39,454 nt of DNA, taken from NCBI GenBank assembly GCA_903872185.1, contig CAIQJL010000337.1:1-39454 (forward strand). The letters run 5' to 3'. Positions 15,585-23,766 of the stretch are shown here, one piece after another. The notes under the pieces are model-generated. The model searched no databases and was not told the origin of the DNA. It saw only the letters and a list, made by a program, of their open reading frames with translations. The translations under genes and the position numbers were made by a program. Origin of the DNA: an uncultured Bacteroidota bacterium (GTDB lineage Bacteria; Bacteroidota; Bacteroidia; Bacteroidales; GWA2-32-17). Position 1 is the first letter of the stretch. Each line of letters begins with the position of its first letter.

Positions 15585-15668
15585 TACCCGGAGCCGGGGT
15601 CGAACCGGCACGAGTATGACCTCACTGGTGTTTGAGACCAGCGCGTCTACCAATTCCGCCATCCGGGC
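15585..15668 (-). tRNA. tRNA-Leu (anticodon CAA)
   Basis: The minus strand folds into an 84-base class II tRNA. The acceptor stem is GCCCGGA/TCCGGGT, the anticodon arm CTGGT-CTCAAAC-ACCAG gives anticodon CAA (reads UUG), the long variable arm is GAG-GTCATA-CTC-like, and the T arm is GCCGG-TTCGACC-CCGGC. The discriminator base is A, as expected for leucine. CCA is not encoded. The 1-72 pair is a G-U wobble, less common than G-C. Confidence 0.95.
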
Positions 15669-15685
15669 AAAACAATTAAGGGATG

Positions 15686-15717
15686 CGAAGATATGTAATA
15701 GTTTTTTTACAGCCAAA
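15686..15717 (-). promoter_or_regulatory. Candidate promoter of tRNA-Leu
   Basis: On the minus strand TTTG (15717-15714) is followed after 20 bases by TATCTTCG (15693-15686), one base off the TAnnTTTG consensus. Transcription would begin near 15679, about 11 bases before the mature tRNA 5' end. Confidence 0.45.
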
Positions 15718-15828
15718 TACATTAATGAAATTTATATTTTAATACTAAAAGGATACTATAAAAATAATACAATACAAGCCTCCACAATAGCATTATTCCT
15801 TTTTATAATCCAAATTAATCACAATAGC

Positions 15829-15856
15829 TTAATCTGGAATTAACATCTAGTTAATA
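15829..15856 (+). promoter_or_regulatory. Putative Pho box upstream of the porin
   Basis: Three hexamers related to TTAACA lie in strict 11-bp phase: TTAATC at 15829, TTAACA at 15840 and TTAATA at 15851. The last covers the place where a -33 element should be, 15 bases (start to start) before the -7 element at 15866. Eleven-bp direct repeats are the form of PhoB and PhoP binding sites in other phyla. The same layout recurs before pstS. Regulation by a PhoB-like protein is inferred; no such gene is in the window. Confidence 0.65.
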
Positions 15857-15865
15857 TTGGGAGAA

Positions 15866-15873
15866 TACATTTG
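15866..15873 (+). promoter_or_regulatory. -7 element of the porin gene
   Basis: TACATTTG is a full match to TAnnTTTG. It predicts transcription from about 15880. There is no recognisable -33 element, whose place is taken by the last 11-bp repeat, as expected for an activator-dependent promoter. The first ATG (15887) would have a leader of about 7 bases and the second (15899) about 19. Confidence 0.6.
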
Positions 15874-15886
15874 CAATATAATTTAA

Positions 15887-17215
15887 ATGAAAACAAAGAT
15901 GAAAAAACATTTTTTTCTAAACACAATTCTGGTAACACTATTAATGAATTTGTCACTAATAACTAAAGCCCAGGAAACAGAACTTACACCATTTGACACA
16001 TTGGCTAATAGTGTAAATAAAATTAAAGATGATGTAGATTTACTGAAACGTATAAAAATTTCTGGTTATTTACAACCTCAATTTCAAATGACAGATTCAA
16101 ACGGATCTGCAAATTATTCTGGTGGAAATTTCAATGCTAACACAGATAAACGTTTCTTATTAAGAAGAGCACGTATAAAATTTTCTTATGAAACATTATT
16201 AACCCAATATGTATTTCAAATAGATGCAACGCAATCTGGATTGGCAATAAAAGACATGTATGCTAAATTTACTGAGCCTTGGGCAAAGGCGGTTTCGTTA
16301 ACAGTTGGTTGTATGAATCGTCCTTTTGGTTACGAAATAGGTTACTCTTCAAGCTTAAGAGAATCTCCAGAAAGAGGTAGAATGTCTCAAATTATTTTTC
16401 CTAGCGAAAGAGATTTAGGTGCAATGATAACATTACAAATGCCAAAAACATCAAGATGGAATTATATAAAAGCCGAAGCTGGGATGTTTAACGGAACAGG
16501 ACCAACTGCAGTTGACTTTGATTATCAAAAGGATTTTATTGGCAGAATTAGAATTGATAAATCTACAAAATCAGAGAAAATATCTTATGGAGCAGGACTT
16601 TCATATTATAATGGTGGATATCGCCAAGGAAGAAAAAATGTTTATACCAATGCAGCCGATTCATCAGGTTTAATGGCTTATGTTTTAAATAGCGATACTA
16701 CTAATTATGGTAAAATAGCAAAGCGCACATATCTGGGTGGCGACTTTCAATTGAATCTTGATCTACCAATAGGTATGACAACTATTCGTGCAGAATATAT
16801 TCAAGGACAACAACCAGGAACATCATCATCAACTGCTAGTCCAACAGCACAGCCAACAACAGATAACTACATGAGAAATTTTAATGGTGCATATTTTTAT
16901 TTCTTGCAAAATATATGGACAACAAAATTTCAACTTATTGCAAAATATGATTGGTATGATCCAAATACCGATGTAGCAGGTGATATAATTGGACAAACAG
17001 TAAAATCTTCTGCAGATATAAAAGTTACTAAGACTGGGAAACAAGATTTGAGATACACAACCATTGGATTAGGTATAGCATATCGCTGGGATAACAACAT
17101 TAAAATTACTGCTTACTATGATATAGTTAAAAATGAAACAAGTAAAAATGTTGTAGGATATACAAAAGACTTAAAAGATAATGTTTTTACTTTAAGGGTT
17201 CAGTATAAGTTTTAA
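15887..17215 (+). CDS. OprP/OprO-type phosphate-selective porin
   Basis: The product (442 residues from the first ATG) has a signal peptide ending near LITKAQE, a short coiled segment (DTLANSVNKIKDDVDLLKRI), and then barrel strands starting with ISGYLQPQFQMTD. RFLLRRARIKFSYE, MNRPFGYEIGYSS and the final FTLRVQYKF are typical of the OprO/OprP porin family. It would carry phosphate or polyphosphate across the outer membrane for the Pst transporter encoded directly downstream. Position and the shared Pho-box-like promoter support this. Translation could instead start at 15899 (MKKHFFL), which leaves a longer leader and an equally good signal; I list the longer form. There is no terminator before pstS. 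Confidence 0.88.
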   Translation: MKTKMKKHFFLNTILVTLLMNLSLITKAQETELTPFDTLANSVNKIKDDVDLLKRIKISGYLQPQFQMTDSNGSANYSGGNFNANTDKRFLLRRARIKFSYETLLTQYVFQIDATQSGLAIKDMYAKFTEPWAKAVSLTVGCMNRPFGYEIGYSSSLRESPERGRMSQIIFPSERDLGAMITLQMPKTSRWNYIKAEAGMFNGTGPTAVDFDYQKDFIGRIRIDKSTKSEKISYGAGLSYYNGGYRQGRKNVYTNAADSSGLMAYVLNSDTTNYGKIAKRTYLGGDFQLNLDLPIGMTTIRAEYIQGQQPGTSSSTASPTAQPTTDNYMRNFNGAYFYFLQNIWTTKFQLIAKYDWYDPNTDVAGDIIGQTVKSSADIKVTKTGKQDLRYTTIGLGIAYRWDNNIKITAYYDIVKNETSKNVVGYTKDLKDNVFTLRVQYKF

Positions 17216-17221
17216 AATAAC

Positions 17222-17260
17222 TTAACAATAACTTAAGATTACGAAAACATTGAGTTAATA
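17222..17260 (+). promoter_or_regulatory. Putative Pho box upstream of pstS
   Basis: TTAACA at 17222, TTAAGA at 17233, the degenerate AAAACA at 17244 and TTAATA at 17255 lie in exact 11-bp phase. The last repeat starts 15 bases before the -7-like element at 17270, the same distance as before the porin. Agreement of period and spacing at two neighbouring phosphate promoters makes chance unlikely. Confidence 0.65.
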
Positions 17261-17269
17261 CTATAAAAC

Positions 17270-17277
17270 GAAATTTG
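17270..17277 (+). promoter_or_regulatory. -7-like element of pstS
   Basis: GAAATTTG differs from TAnnTTTG at one base. It predicts a start near 17284 and a leader of about 14 bases before the ATG at 17298. A weak -7 with no separate -33 is consistent with activation from the adjoining repeats. Confidence 0.45.
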
Positions 17278-17297
17278 TAATATAAAATATTAAGATA

Positions 17298-18131
17298 ATG
17301 AAAACAAAAATCACAGCAGCACTTTTTATAGCAATAGTTATAAATTTAAGTGCATTCACACAAAACGTAGTGAATATTAAAATTAAAGGAAGCGACACAG
17401 TTCTTCCTCTTTCACAAAAAGAAGCCGAAACTTTTATGAAAAAAAATAAAACTGCAAAAATAACAGTTACTGGTGGTGGAAGCGGTGTTGGAATTGCAGC
17501 TTTTGTTGATGGTTCAACTGATATAGCAATGTCATCACGAAAAATGAAAATGAGTGAAAAAATGAAAATGCAAGATGCTGGAAAAGCTTTTAAAGAAGTA
17601 ATAATTGCAAATGATGCACTTTCGGTTATTGTAAACCCTGCTAATAAAGTAAGTCAGCTTACCCGCGAACAAATTGAAGGAATCTTTACAGGAAAAATAA
17701 CAAATTGGAAAGAAGTAGGTGGCGATGACGAAAAAATTGTTGCTTACTCACGCGAATCTAGCTCAGGAACATTTGAATTTTTTAAAGAACACCTTTTAAA
17801 TAACAAAAATTACGGAACAGCAATTTTAATGATGCCTGCAACTGGTGCTGTTGTGCAATCTGTTAGCCAGACAAAAGGCGCTATCGGATATGTAGGTTTT
17901 GCATATATTGAAAAAAATATAAAAGCTATAAAAATATCTTATGATAAAGGTAAAACGTTTATTGAACCTACAGTAGTTAACGCTAAGAACAAAACTTACC
18001 CTGTTGTACGTCCTTTATATTACTATTACCTAACAAAAGATGAAGCTAAAGTAAAAACATTTGTTGATTACATTTTATCTGAAGAAGGACAAAAAGTAGT
18101 TAACGAAGTTGGATATATTAGTTTGAAATAA
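17298..18131 (+). CDS. pstS: PstS phosphate-binding protein
   Basis: The 277-residue protein has a signal peptide (to about residue 22) and the phosphate-binding motifs of the PstS family: KGSDTVLPLSQ (30-40), TGGGSGVGIAAF (58-69) and SRESSSGTFEFF (151-162). The stretch IEGIFTGKITNWKEVGG (126-142) is the usual link in domain II. It captures phosphate in the periplasm and hands it to the PstCA channel. It is followed after 14 bases by pstC. The 82-base gap upstream carries the putative Pho box and no terminator, so it can be read from its own promoter and from the porin. Confidence 0.93.
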   Translation: MKTKITAALFIAIVINLSAFTQNVVNIKIKGSDTVLPLSQKEAETFMKKNKTAKITVTGGGSGVGIAAFVDGSTDIAMSSRKMKMSEKMKMQDAGKAFKEVIIANDALSVIVNPANKVSQLTREQIEGIFTGKITNWKEVGGDDEKIVAYSRESSSGTFEFFKEHLLNNKNYGTAILMMPATGAVVQSVSQTKGAIGYVGFAYIEKNIKAIKISYDKGKTFIEPTVVNAKNKTYPVVRPLYYYYLTKDEAKVKTFVDYILSEEGQKVVNEVGYISLK

Positions 18132-18145
18132 TTGAAACTATAAAA

Positions 18146-19354
18146 ATGATTAAGTTCTTAAAATCCATATTTGAAAAGCTTATAGAAGGAACATTATTTT
18201 TAAGCAGCACTATAACCACATTGGCTATAGTGCTGATTATTATTTTCCTTTTTAAAGAAGGAATTGGAACTTTTAATCAGACTCCTATTGAAGATGGTTT
18301 TTCGTTAGTAGTAAATAAGAACAATCCCATTAATGAATTATCTGCCCCGGAAATTAAAAATATTTTCGATCAAAATATTACAAACTGGAAAACAGTAGGT
18401 GGTAAAAATGATTCTATAACATTATTCAATTTAGATAATATCGGCGAATTCTATTCAGATTCTGCAATAGGTGAAAATTTTGAATTTCTTCCACAATGCA
18501 TAAGTGATTATACCGAAAAAAACCCAGGAGTGGTAGCCTTTGTTTCAACAAGGTATACAGAAAAAGGTTTTACTGGAAAAATATTAACTACACCAAAAGT
18601 AAAAGTTACAGAGTTTATCTCTCAAAAAGAATGGTTTCCTACTGCACAGCCAGCAGCACAACTAGGAGTTTTACCATTAATCTTAGGAACACTTTGGGTA
18701 AGTTTTGGTGCAATATTAATTGCTCTTCCGTTAGGATTATCCACCTCTATTTATATGGCAGAAATAGCCAGTCCGAAAATCAGAAATATTTTAAAACCAC
18801 TTATTGAATTATTAGCTGGCATTCCGTCTGTAGTATATGGATTTTTTGGTTTAGTTGTTATAGTTCCCGAAATACAGAAACTATTTAATTTACCTGTAGG
18901 CGAAACAGCATTGGCAGGAAGCATTGTTCTAGCTATTATGGCATTGCCTACAATAATTACAATTTCTGAAGATGCACTTAGAACAACTCCAAAATCTATG
19001 AAAGAAGCCAGTCTGGCACTTGGAGCCAACAAATGGCAAACAATATACAGAGTTGTTATTCCTTACTCTGGTTCGGGCATTACAGCTGCTACAATACTTG
19101 GTATTGGTCGTGCAATTGGTGAAACCATGGCAGTATTAATGGTAACAGGTAATGCAGCAGTTATTCCGCATTCATTTTTAGAACCCGTCAGAACAATTCC
19201 TGCAACTATAGCTGCAGAATTGGGAGAGGCTCCACAAGGCGGCCTTCATTACAAAGCATTATTTGCGCTTGGTTGTATATTATTTATTATAACAATGGCT
19301 ATAAATCTTATAGTAGGATATATTTCCTCTAAGAAAAAGTATAACGCAAAATGA
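18146..19354 (+). CDS. pstC: PstC phosphate permease with a PstS-like insert
   Basis: At 402 residues this is about 80 longer than E. coli PstC. Helix 1 (about 18-37) is followed by an extra region, 47-160, which resembles PstS: SLVVNKNNPINELSAPEIKN and IFDQNITNWKTVGG parallel PstS 109-142, and NPGVVAFVSTRY parallels the PstS segment GAIGYVGFAYIE. The phosphate-contacting SRESSSGT and the whole first PstS lobe are absent, so the insert probably does not bind phosphate itself. The permease domain starts at about 172 and has the conserved EAxxxLGA loop (EASLALGANKWQT) for contact with PstB. The stop overlaps the pstA start by four bases (ATGA), indicating translational coupling. Confidence 0.92.
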   Translation: MIKFLKSIFEKLIEGTLFLSSTITTLAIVLIIIFLFKEGIGTFNQTPIEDGFSLVVNKNNPINELSAPEIKNIFDQNITNWKTVGGKNDSITLFNLDNIGEFYSDSAIGENFEFLPQCISDYTEKNPGVVAFVSTRYTEKGFTGKILTTPKVKVTEFISQKEWFPTAQPAAQLGVLPLILGTLWVSFGAILIALPLGLSTSIYMAEIASPKIRNILKPLIELLAGIPSVVYGFFGLVVIVPEIQKLFNLPVGETALAGSIVLAIMALPTIITISEDALRTTPKSMKEASLALGANKWQTIYRVVIPYSGSGITAATILGIGRAIGETMAVLMVTGNAAVIPHSFLEPVRTIPATIAAELGEAPQGGLHYKALFALGCILFIITMAINLIVGYISSKKKYNAK

Positions 19355-20229
19355 TAATTAGTAAAAAAGTCATACAGAATAAGAATTTAAAAGAAAAAAT
19401 TGCATTTAATATTTTTCGAATTTTTAGTGCAATTGTAGTTCTAAGTTTAATTGCTATTTTATCCTTTATTACTTATAATGGTATCAGCGTTATAAACTGG
19501 AATTTTTTAACTCAAATGCCAGAAGATGGGATGACAAAAGGAGGCATTTATCCTGCTATAATTGGCACTTTATATTTAGTTGCAGGAAGTATGATTTTTG
19601 CAATTCCAATTGGAGTTTTTTCTGGAATATATATTAATGAATATACTAAAGACAGTTGGTATAAGCGCTTTATTAAATTAATGACAAATAATCTTGCAGG
19701 AATTCCATCCATTGTATTTGGATTATTTGGAATGTCATTATTTGTAAACACATTAGGTTTTGGCGATTCAATAATTGCTGGGTCACTCACATTAGGGTTA
19801 ATGGTGCTGCCCGTTGTTATAAGAACTACTGAAGAAGCATTAAAAGCAGTCGATAATTCGTTTAGATTAGCCAGTTTAGCATTAGGTGCAACTAAGCTAC
19901 AAACAATCAGAAAAGTTGTTCTGCCAATGGCTTTCCCAAATATTATAACAGGAATTATTCTTTCAATAGGAAGAGTCTCTGGAGAAACTGCACCTATTTT
20001 ATTTACAGTTGCTGCATATTTTTTACCTAAATTACCTTCAAGCATTTTCGATCAGGTTATGGCATTACCTTACCATCTTTATGTGATTTCTACAAGTGGA
20101 ACAAACGTTGAAGCATCTCGACCAATAGCTTACGGAACAGCTTTAGTTTTAATTGGATTTGTTTTAATTGTGAACTTATTAGCAAATGCATTAAGAAGAT
20201 ACTTTGGAAAAAAAGTTAAAATGAATTAA
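19351..20229 (+). CDS. pstA: PstA phosphate permease
   Basis: The 292-residue protein has six hydrophobic helices, an N-terminal one at about 25-45 and five in the permease domain. Conserved features include [14 protein letters not shown] (about 112-125) and the EAA-like loop [14 protein letters not shown], the contact site for the ATPase. It pairs with PstC to form the membrane channel. Length is normal and there is no insert like the one in PstC. It overlaps pstC by four bases and ends one base before pstB. Confidence 0.93.
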   Translation: MIISKKVIQNKNLKEKIAFNIFRIFSAIVVLSLIAILSFITYNGISVINWNFLTQMPEDGMTKGGIYPAIIGTLYLVAGSMIFAIPIGVFSGIYINEYTKDSWYKRFIKLMTNNLAGIPSIVFGLFGMSLFVNTLGFGDSIIAGSLTLGLMVLPVVIRTTEEALKAVDNSFRLASLALGATKLQTIRKVVLPMAFPNIITGIILSIGRVSGETAPILFTVAAYFLPKLPSSIFDQVMALPYHLYVISTSGTNVEASRPIAYGTALVLIGFVLIVNLLANALRRYFGKKVKMN

Positions 20230-20230
20230 A

Positions 20231-20986
20231 ATGAAAAATATTATAACAACAGATAAAGTAAATTTATTTTATGGTGAATCACAAGCCTTGAAAGATATTA
20301 CTTTAGATTTTTTACCAAATACTGTAACAGCTTTAATTGGTCCTTCGGGTTGTGGAAAATCAACCTACCTTAGGTTATTTAACCGAATGAACGACTTGAT
20401 AGACAATGTGAAAATTACTGGAAATATTACTGTAGAAGGAGAAAATATTTATCAAAAAGATACTAATATTGTTGAGTTAAGAAGAAAAGTTGGAATGGTT
20501 TTTCAAAAACCAAATCCTTTTCCAAAATCAATCTTCGAAAATGTTGCATATGGTTTAAGAGTGAACGGCGTTAACGAAATGTCGGTATTAAAAGAAAAGG
20601 TTGAATTTTCTTTAAAACAAGCTGCATTATGGGACGAAGTTAAAGATAAATTAAAAAAATCTGCCTTTGAATTATCGGGCGGACAACAACAACGACTATG
20701 TATAGCAAGGGCATTAGCTATAGAACCGTCAATAGTTTTAATGGACGAACCTGCATCTGCACTCGATCCTATTTCTACAGCAAAAATTGAAGAATTAATT
20801 TATGAATTAAAAAGTAAATACACAATTGTTATAGTAACACATAATCTTCAGCAAGCCGGGAGAGTTAGTGATTATACAGCTTTCTTCTATTTAGGCGAAC
20901 TGATAGAAAAAGGGATTACAAAAGAATTGTTTATCAACCCTAAAAACATTAAAACTCAAAATTATATAACAGGTAGATTTGGTTGA
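20231..20986 (+). CDS. pstB: PstB phosphate-transport ATPase
   Basis: The 251-residue ATPase shows Walker [10 protein letters not shown] (37-45), a Q-loop [20 protein letters not shown] typical of PstB, the signature LSGGQQQR, Walker [13 protein letters not shown] and the switch histidine in VTHNLQQA. The PNPFPKS segment after the Q-loop separates PstB from other importer ATPases. It drives phosphate import through PstCA. It begins one base after pstA and is followed by a 56-base gap before phoU. Confidence 0.95.
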   Translation: MKNIITTDKVNLFYGESQALKDITLDFLPNTVTALIGPSGCGKSTYLRLFNRMNDLIDNVKITGNITVEGENIYQKDTNIVELRRKVGMVFQKPNPFPKSIFENVAYGLRVNGVNEMSVLKEKVEFSLKQAALWDEVKDKLKKSAFELSGGQQQRLCIARALAIEPSIVLMDEPASALDPISTAKIEELIYELKSKYTIVIVTHNLQQAGRVSDYTAFFYLGELIEKGITKELFINPKNIKTQNYITGRFG

Positions 20987-21042
20987 TTATAACAAATCAC
21001 CTATTAATCCAATTTAAAATAACAATCTTATAATATTATTAT

Positions 21043-21720
21043 ATGAACCACTTAGAAACAGAAATTAAATCGTTAAAAAGAAACGTTGTTGAAATGTGGC
21101 ATTTGGTAAATAGTCAGCTTGATAAATCACAAAGAGTATTGACTGATTTTGACAAAAACCTATGTCAGAATATAAAAGTAAACGAAAAAATGGTTGATAC
21201 TTTTGAATTAATGATTGACAAAGATTGTGAAAATATTTTAGCTCTTTATAGTCCTGTTGCTATTGATTTGCGATTTGTTTTATCGGTATTAAAAGTAAAC
21301 TACAACCTTGAAAGAATTGGCGATTATGCAAGCGGAATAAGTAAATTAGTAAACGAATTAGAAAATCCAATTACTCAGGAATTATTTACTTCAACAAAAA
21401 TTGTTGAAATGTTCAATTTGTGTAAAGAGCTGTTAAAAGAAAGCTTAATTTCTTTTGAACATGAAAATAATTGGGAAACAAGAAATATTTTATGTCGCGA
21501 TAAAGCCATAAATAAAATAAATAGAGATGCAACAAAAATTGTTTCTGATTATATTATAAATAATCCCGGTGATGTAATGATTGCAATGAATGTATTATCA
21601 ATAATCAGGAAACTAGAACGCGTTGGCGATCACATACAAAATATTGCAGAAGAATTAATTTTCTTTATGGAAGCAAAAGTTTTAAAACATCAGAAAAAGA
21701 AAAAGGATATTTCAGAATAA
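21043..21720 (+). CDS. phoU: PhoU phosphate-signalling protein
   Basis: The 225-residue helical protein has the two repeats of PhoU, each with its metal-binding motif: ERIGDYASGI at 90-99 and ERVGDHIQNIAEE near 190. PhoU links the state of the Pst transporter to the PhoR sensor kinase and restrains phosphate uptake. No phoB or phoR gene lies in this window, so the sensor must be encoded elsewhere. The C-terminus is Lys-rich (KHQKKKKD). It is the last gene of the pst group and is followed by a strong terminator. Confidence 0.92.
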   Translation: MNHLETEIKSLKRNVVEMWHLVNSQLDKSQRVLTDFDKNLCQNIKVNEKMVDTFELMIDKDCENILALYSPVAIDLRFVLSVLKVNYNLERIGDYASGISKLVNELENPITQELFTSTKIVEMFNLCKELLKESLISFEHENNWETRNILCRDKAINKINRDATKIVSDYIINNPGDVMIAMNVLSIIRKLERVGDHIQNIAEELIFFMEAKVLKHQKKKKDISE

Positions 21721-21732
21721 AAACACCTAATA

Positions 21733-21768
21733 AAAAAATCCCAAAATAAATTCATTCTGGGATTTTTT
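21733..21768. terminator. Bidirectional terminator after phoU
   Basis: AAAAAATCCCA at 21733-21743 is perfectly complementary to TGGGATTTTTT at 21758-21768, an 11-bp stem with a 14-base loop and A/T tracts on both sides. It ends the pst-phoU transcript on the plus strand and the convergent aminotransferase transcript on the minus strand. Confidence 0.85.
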
Positions 21769-21789
21769 ATTTAAAAATTAATTTAATAT

Positions 21790-22989
21790 TTAAATTGTTC
21801 TTCCTGGATAAACTTTTAATGCTTCTGCAAGAACTTCCATTGCATTTCGTAAATCGTCAATATTTAAAACATATGCTAATCTACATTCATTTTTTCCTAA
21901 TGAATGGTGTGAATAAAATCCGCTTGCTGGTGCCAGCATAACAGTTTGTCCTTTATAACTAAAACTTGTTAATAGCCATTCACAAAATTTATCTGCATTA
22001 TCAATAGGGAAAGAAGCTACAGTATAAAACGCTCCTTTAGGAAGGGGGCTATATACACCAGGCATTTTATTTAATTCGGCAACCATAAAATTTCGTCGCT
22101 CTATATATTCATTGTATACTTCTGTAAAATATTCTTTAGGTGTATCAATAGCTGCTTCGGCTGCAATTTGCCCATAACTTGGTGGACACAATCTGGCTTG
22201 TGCAAAGTTCATAGTTGCACGCATTACATTACAATTATGACTAATTAGAACGCCAATCCTTACACCGCACATGCTATAACGCTTAGAAACACCATCAAGT
22301 AAAACTACATTCTGCTCTAAACCTTTTAAATTCATTGCAGAAAAATGTTTTTCTCCATCATAACAGAACTCTCTGTACACCTCATCTGCAAAAAGATACA
22401 GATTATATTTTTTTACAAGAATTGCAACTTTTTCAAGCTCTTCTTTTGAATACAAATAACCAGTTGGATTATTTGGATTACATAACATTATTCCCTTTGT
22501 TTTAGGAGTAATAATTTTTTCGAAATCTTCGATTGCTGGTAATGCAAAATCATTTTTAATTGAAGAAGCAATAGGCTTGATAACAACTCCGGCAGTTATT
22601 GCAAAACCATTATAATTTGCATAATATGGTTCGGGAATAATGACTTCTTCACCTGGATTAATACAAACCATAAATGCAAAAAGTATTGCTTCACTACCAC
22701 CATTAGTTACTATAATCTCGTTTTCGTTTATATTAATTCCAACGCTTTGATAATAGTTTGCCAATTTTTTACGATAAGATAAGAATCCAGCAGAATGGCT
22801 ATACTCTATCACTTTTAAATCAGCTTCTTTAACTGCATTTAAAGCACATTCTGGAGTTTTTATATCTGGTTGACCTATATTTAAATGATAAACCTTAGTT
22901 CCTCTTAATTTTGCTTCTTCTGCAAAAGGAACTAATTTACGTATTGGAGAAGCTGGCATCAACTTCCCCTTTTCGGAAATAGAAAGCAT
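21790..22989 (-). CDS. Class I/II pyridoxal-phosphate aminotransferase
   Basis: The 399-residue protein shows the fold-type I aminotransferase landmarks: NIGQPDIKTP (38-47), TNGGSEAI (95-102), the cofactor-binding NPNNPTG (171-177), ADEVYREF (201-208) and the PLP lysine Lys236 in DGVSKRYSMCGVRIG. It belongs to the aspartate/aromatic aminotransferase-like group, but the amino-acid substrate cannot be fixed from sequence. The gene starts 11 bases after the DUF1573 gene and is read from it, ending at the terminator shared with phoU. Confidence 0.9.
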   Translation of the reverse strand: MLSISEKGKLMPASPIRKLVPFAEEAKLRGTKVYHLNIGQPDIKTPECALNAVKEADLKVIEYSHSAGFLSYRKKLANYYQSVGININENEIIVTNGGSEAILFAFMVCINPGEEVIIPEPYYANYNGFAITAGVVIKPIASSIKNDFALPAIEDFEKIITPKTKGIMLCNPNNPTGYLYSKEELEKVAILVKKYNLYLFADEVYREFCYDGEKHFSAMNLKGLEQNVVLLDGVSKRYSMCGVRIGVLISHNCNVMRATMNFAQARLCPPSYGQIAAEAAIDTPKEYFTEVYNEYIERRNFMVAELNKMPGVYSPLPKGAFYTVASFPIDNADKFCEWLLTSFSYKGQTVMLAPASGFYSHHSLGKNECRLAYVLNIDDLRNAMEVLAEALKVYPGRTI

Positions 22990-23000
22990 ATTGAAAAATT

Positions 23001-23483
23001 TTAGTGCTGTTCGTTAACCTTATTAATGCTAGGAACAGTCTCATCTTTTGTAGGAACTGTTTTTTCTTCAGGAGCTTTTTCTACGGTTCCTTTAATAGTA
23101 ATTACTATTGGTGAATTTGAAGAATTTGAAGTTACGGTTATTGTTTTTTGGAAAGGACCAACACGTGTTGTGTTATATTTAACTTTTATTGCACCACTTG
23201 CATTTTTAGCAATAGGATCTTTTGGCCAATCAGGAACAGTACAGCCACAAGAAGCCTGACAATTACTTATAATCAAAGGGCTTTTACCTGTATTTTTGAA
23301 TTTAAAATCAACACTACCATCACCATTATATGGAATTGTGCCAAAATCATGTGTAATATTCTCGAACATTAGAAAAGCTGCATTTTTAGCCACTTTTACG
23401 CTGTCTTTATGAGACATTGTTTGAGAAAAAGTTACTCCTGCTGAAATAACTGTAAAAAGAAATACAAAAATAATTGACTTCAT
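23001..23483 (-). CDS. DUF1573 exported protein
   Basis: The 160-residue protein has a signal peptide (to about residue 20) followed by one DUF1573 domain, an immunoglobulin-like fold. ITHDFGTIPYNGDGSVDFKF, the CQASCGCTVPDWPKDPI segment with its Cys cluster, and VKYNTTRVGPFQKTITVTSN are characteristic. Such proteins are abundant in Bacteroidota and sit in the periplasm or envelope; no biochemical role is established. The tail is Lys/Glu/Pro-rich. It heads a two-gene unit with the aminotransferase. Confidence 0.88.
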   Translation of the reverse strand: MKSIIFVFLFTVISAGVTFSQTMSHKDSVKVAKNAAFLMFENITHDFGTIPYNGDGSVDFKFKNTGKSPLIISNCQASCGCTVPDWPKDPIAKNASGAIKVKYNTTRVGPFQKTITVTSNSSNSPIVITIKGTVEKAPEEKTVPTKDETVPSINKVNEQH

Positions 23484-23570
23484 AACGTTTTTATTTTAAT
23501 TGAACTTTAACATTTGCGAAATTACAGTATTTAGACGAAAAAATATATTTTTAGTTGCTTCTTTATTCAT

Positions 23571-23586
23571 CAAGGAACGTACCTTG
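23571..23586. promoter_or_regulatory. Imperfect palindrome in the DUF1573-valS gap
   Basis: CAAGG-AACGTA-CCTTG is symmetric at 14 of 16 positions about an ACGT centre. It lies 88 bases upstream of the minus-strand DUF1573 start, in the divergent gap shared with valS, the usual place for a dimeric repressor or activator site. No regulator gene is nearby, and this is a single copy. Confidence 0.3.
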
Positions 23587-23736
23587 TCGCTTAATCGCTG
23601 ATATATTGAGACATGGAATTTCTTAAATAACTTTAATTTTTTGTTTTATAAATAATCTATTAAAGATTTAGACTTAAAATTAATTGATTTATAACCGTAA
23701 AATGACAAACAGTCAATATATCATAAAGAAAATTTA

Positions 23737-23744
23737 TATTTTTG
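23737..23744 (+). promoter_or_regulatory. -7 element of valS
   Basis: TATTTTTG is a full match to TAnnTTTG. Transcription would begin near 23751, giving a leader of about 16 bases before the ATG at 23767. This leaves no room for a T-box-like leader. No clear -33 element is seen. Confidence 0.5.
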
Positions 23745-23766
23745 CAACTATAGAAAAAGAATTGAG

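Noticed and set aside
15493-15843. Open frame of 116 codons on + after the YidD cluster
   Set aside because: It runs through the terminator and across the tRNA-Leu gene on the other strand, and its translation has no coding character.
20987-21042. Third Pho box before phoU
   Set aside because: TTAAT-like words occur, but no 11-bp phase and no -7 element follow; phoU is probably read through from pstB.
23745-23766. T-box or other riboswitch before valS
   Set aside because: The predicted leader is only about 16 bases, too short for a riboswitch, and no T-box sequence is present.
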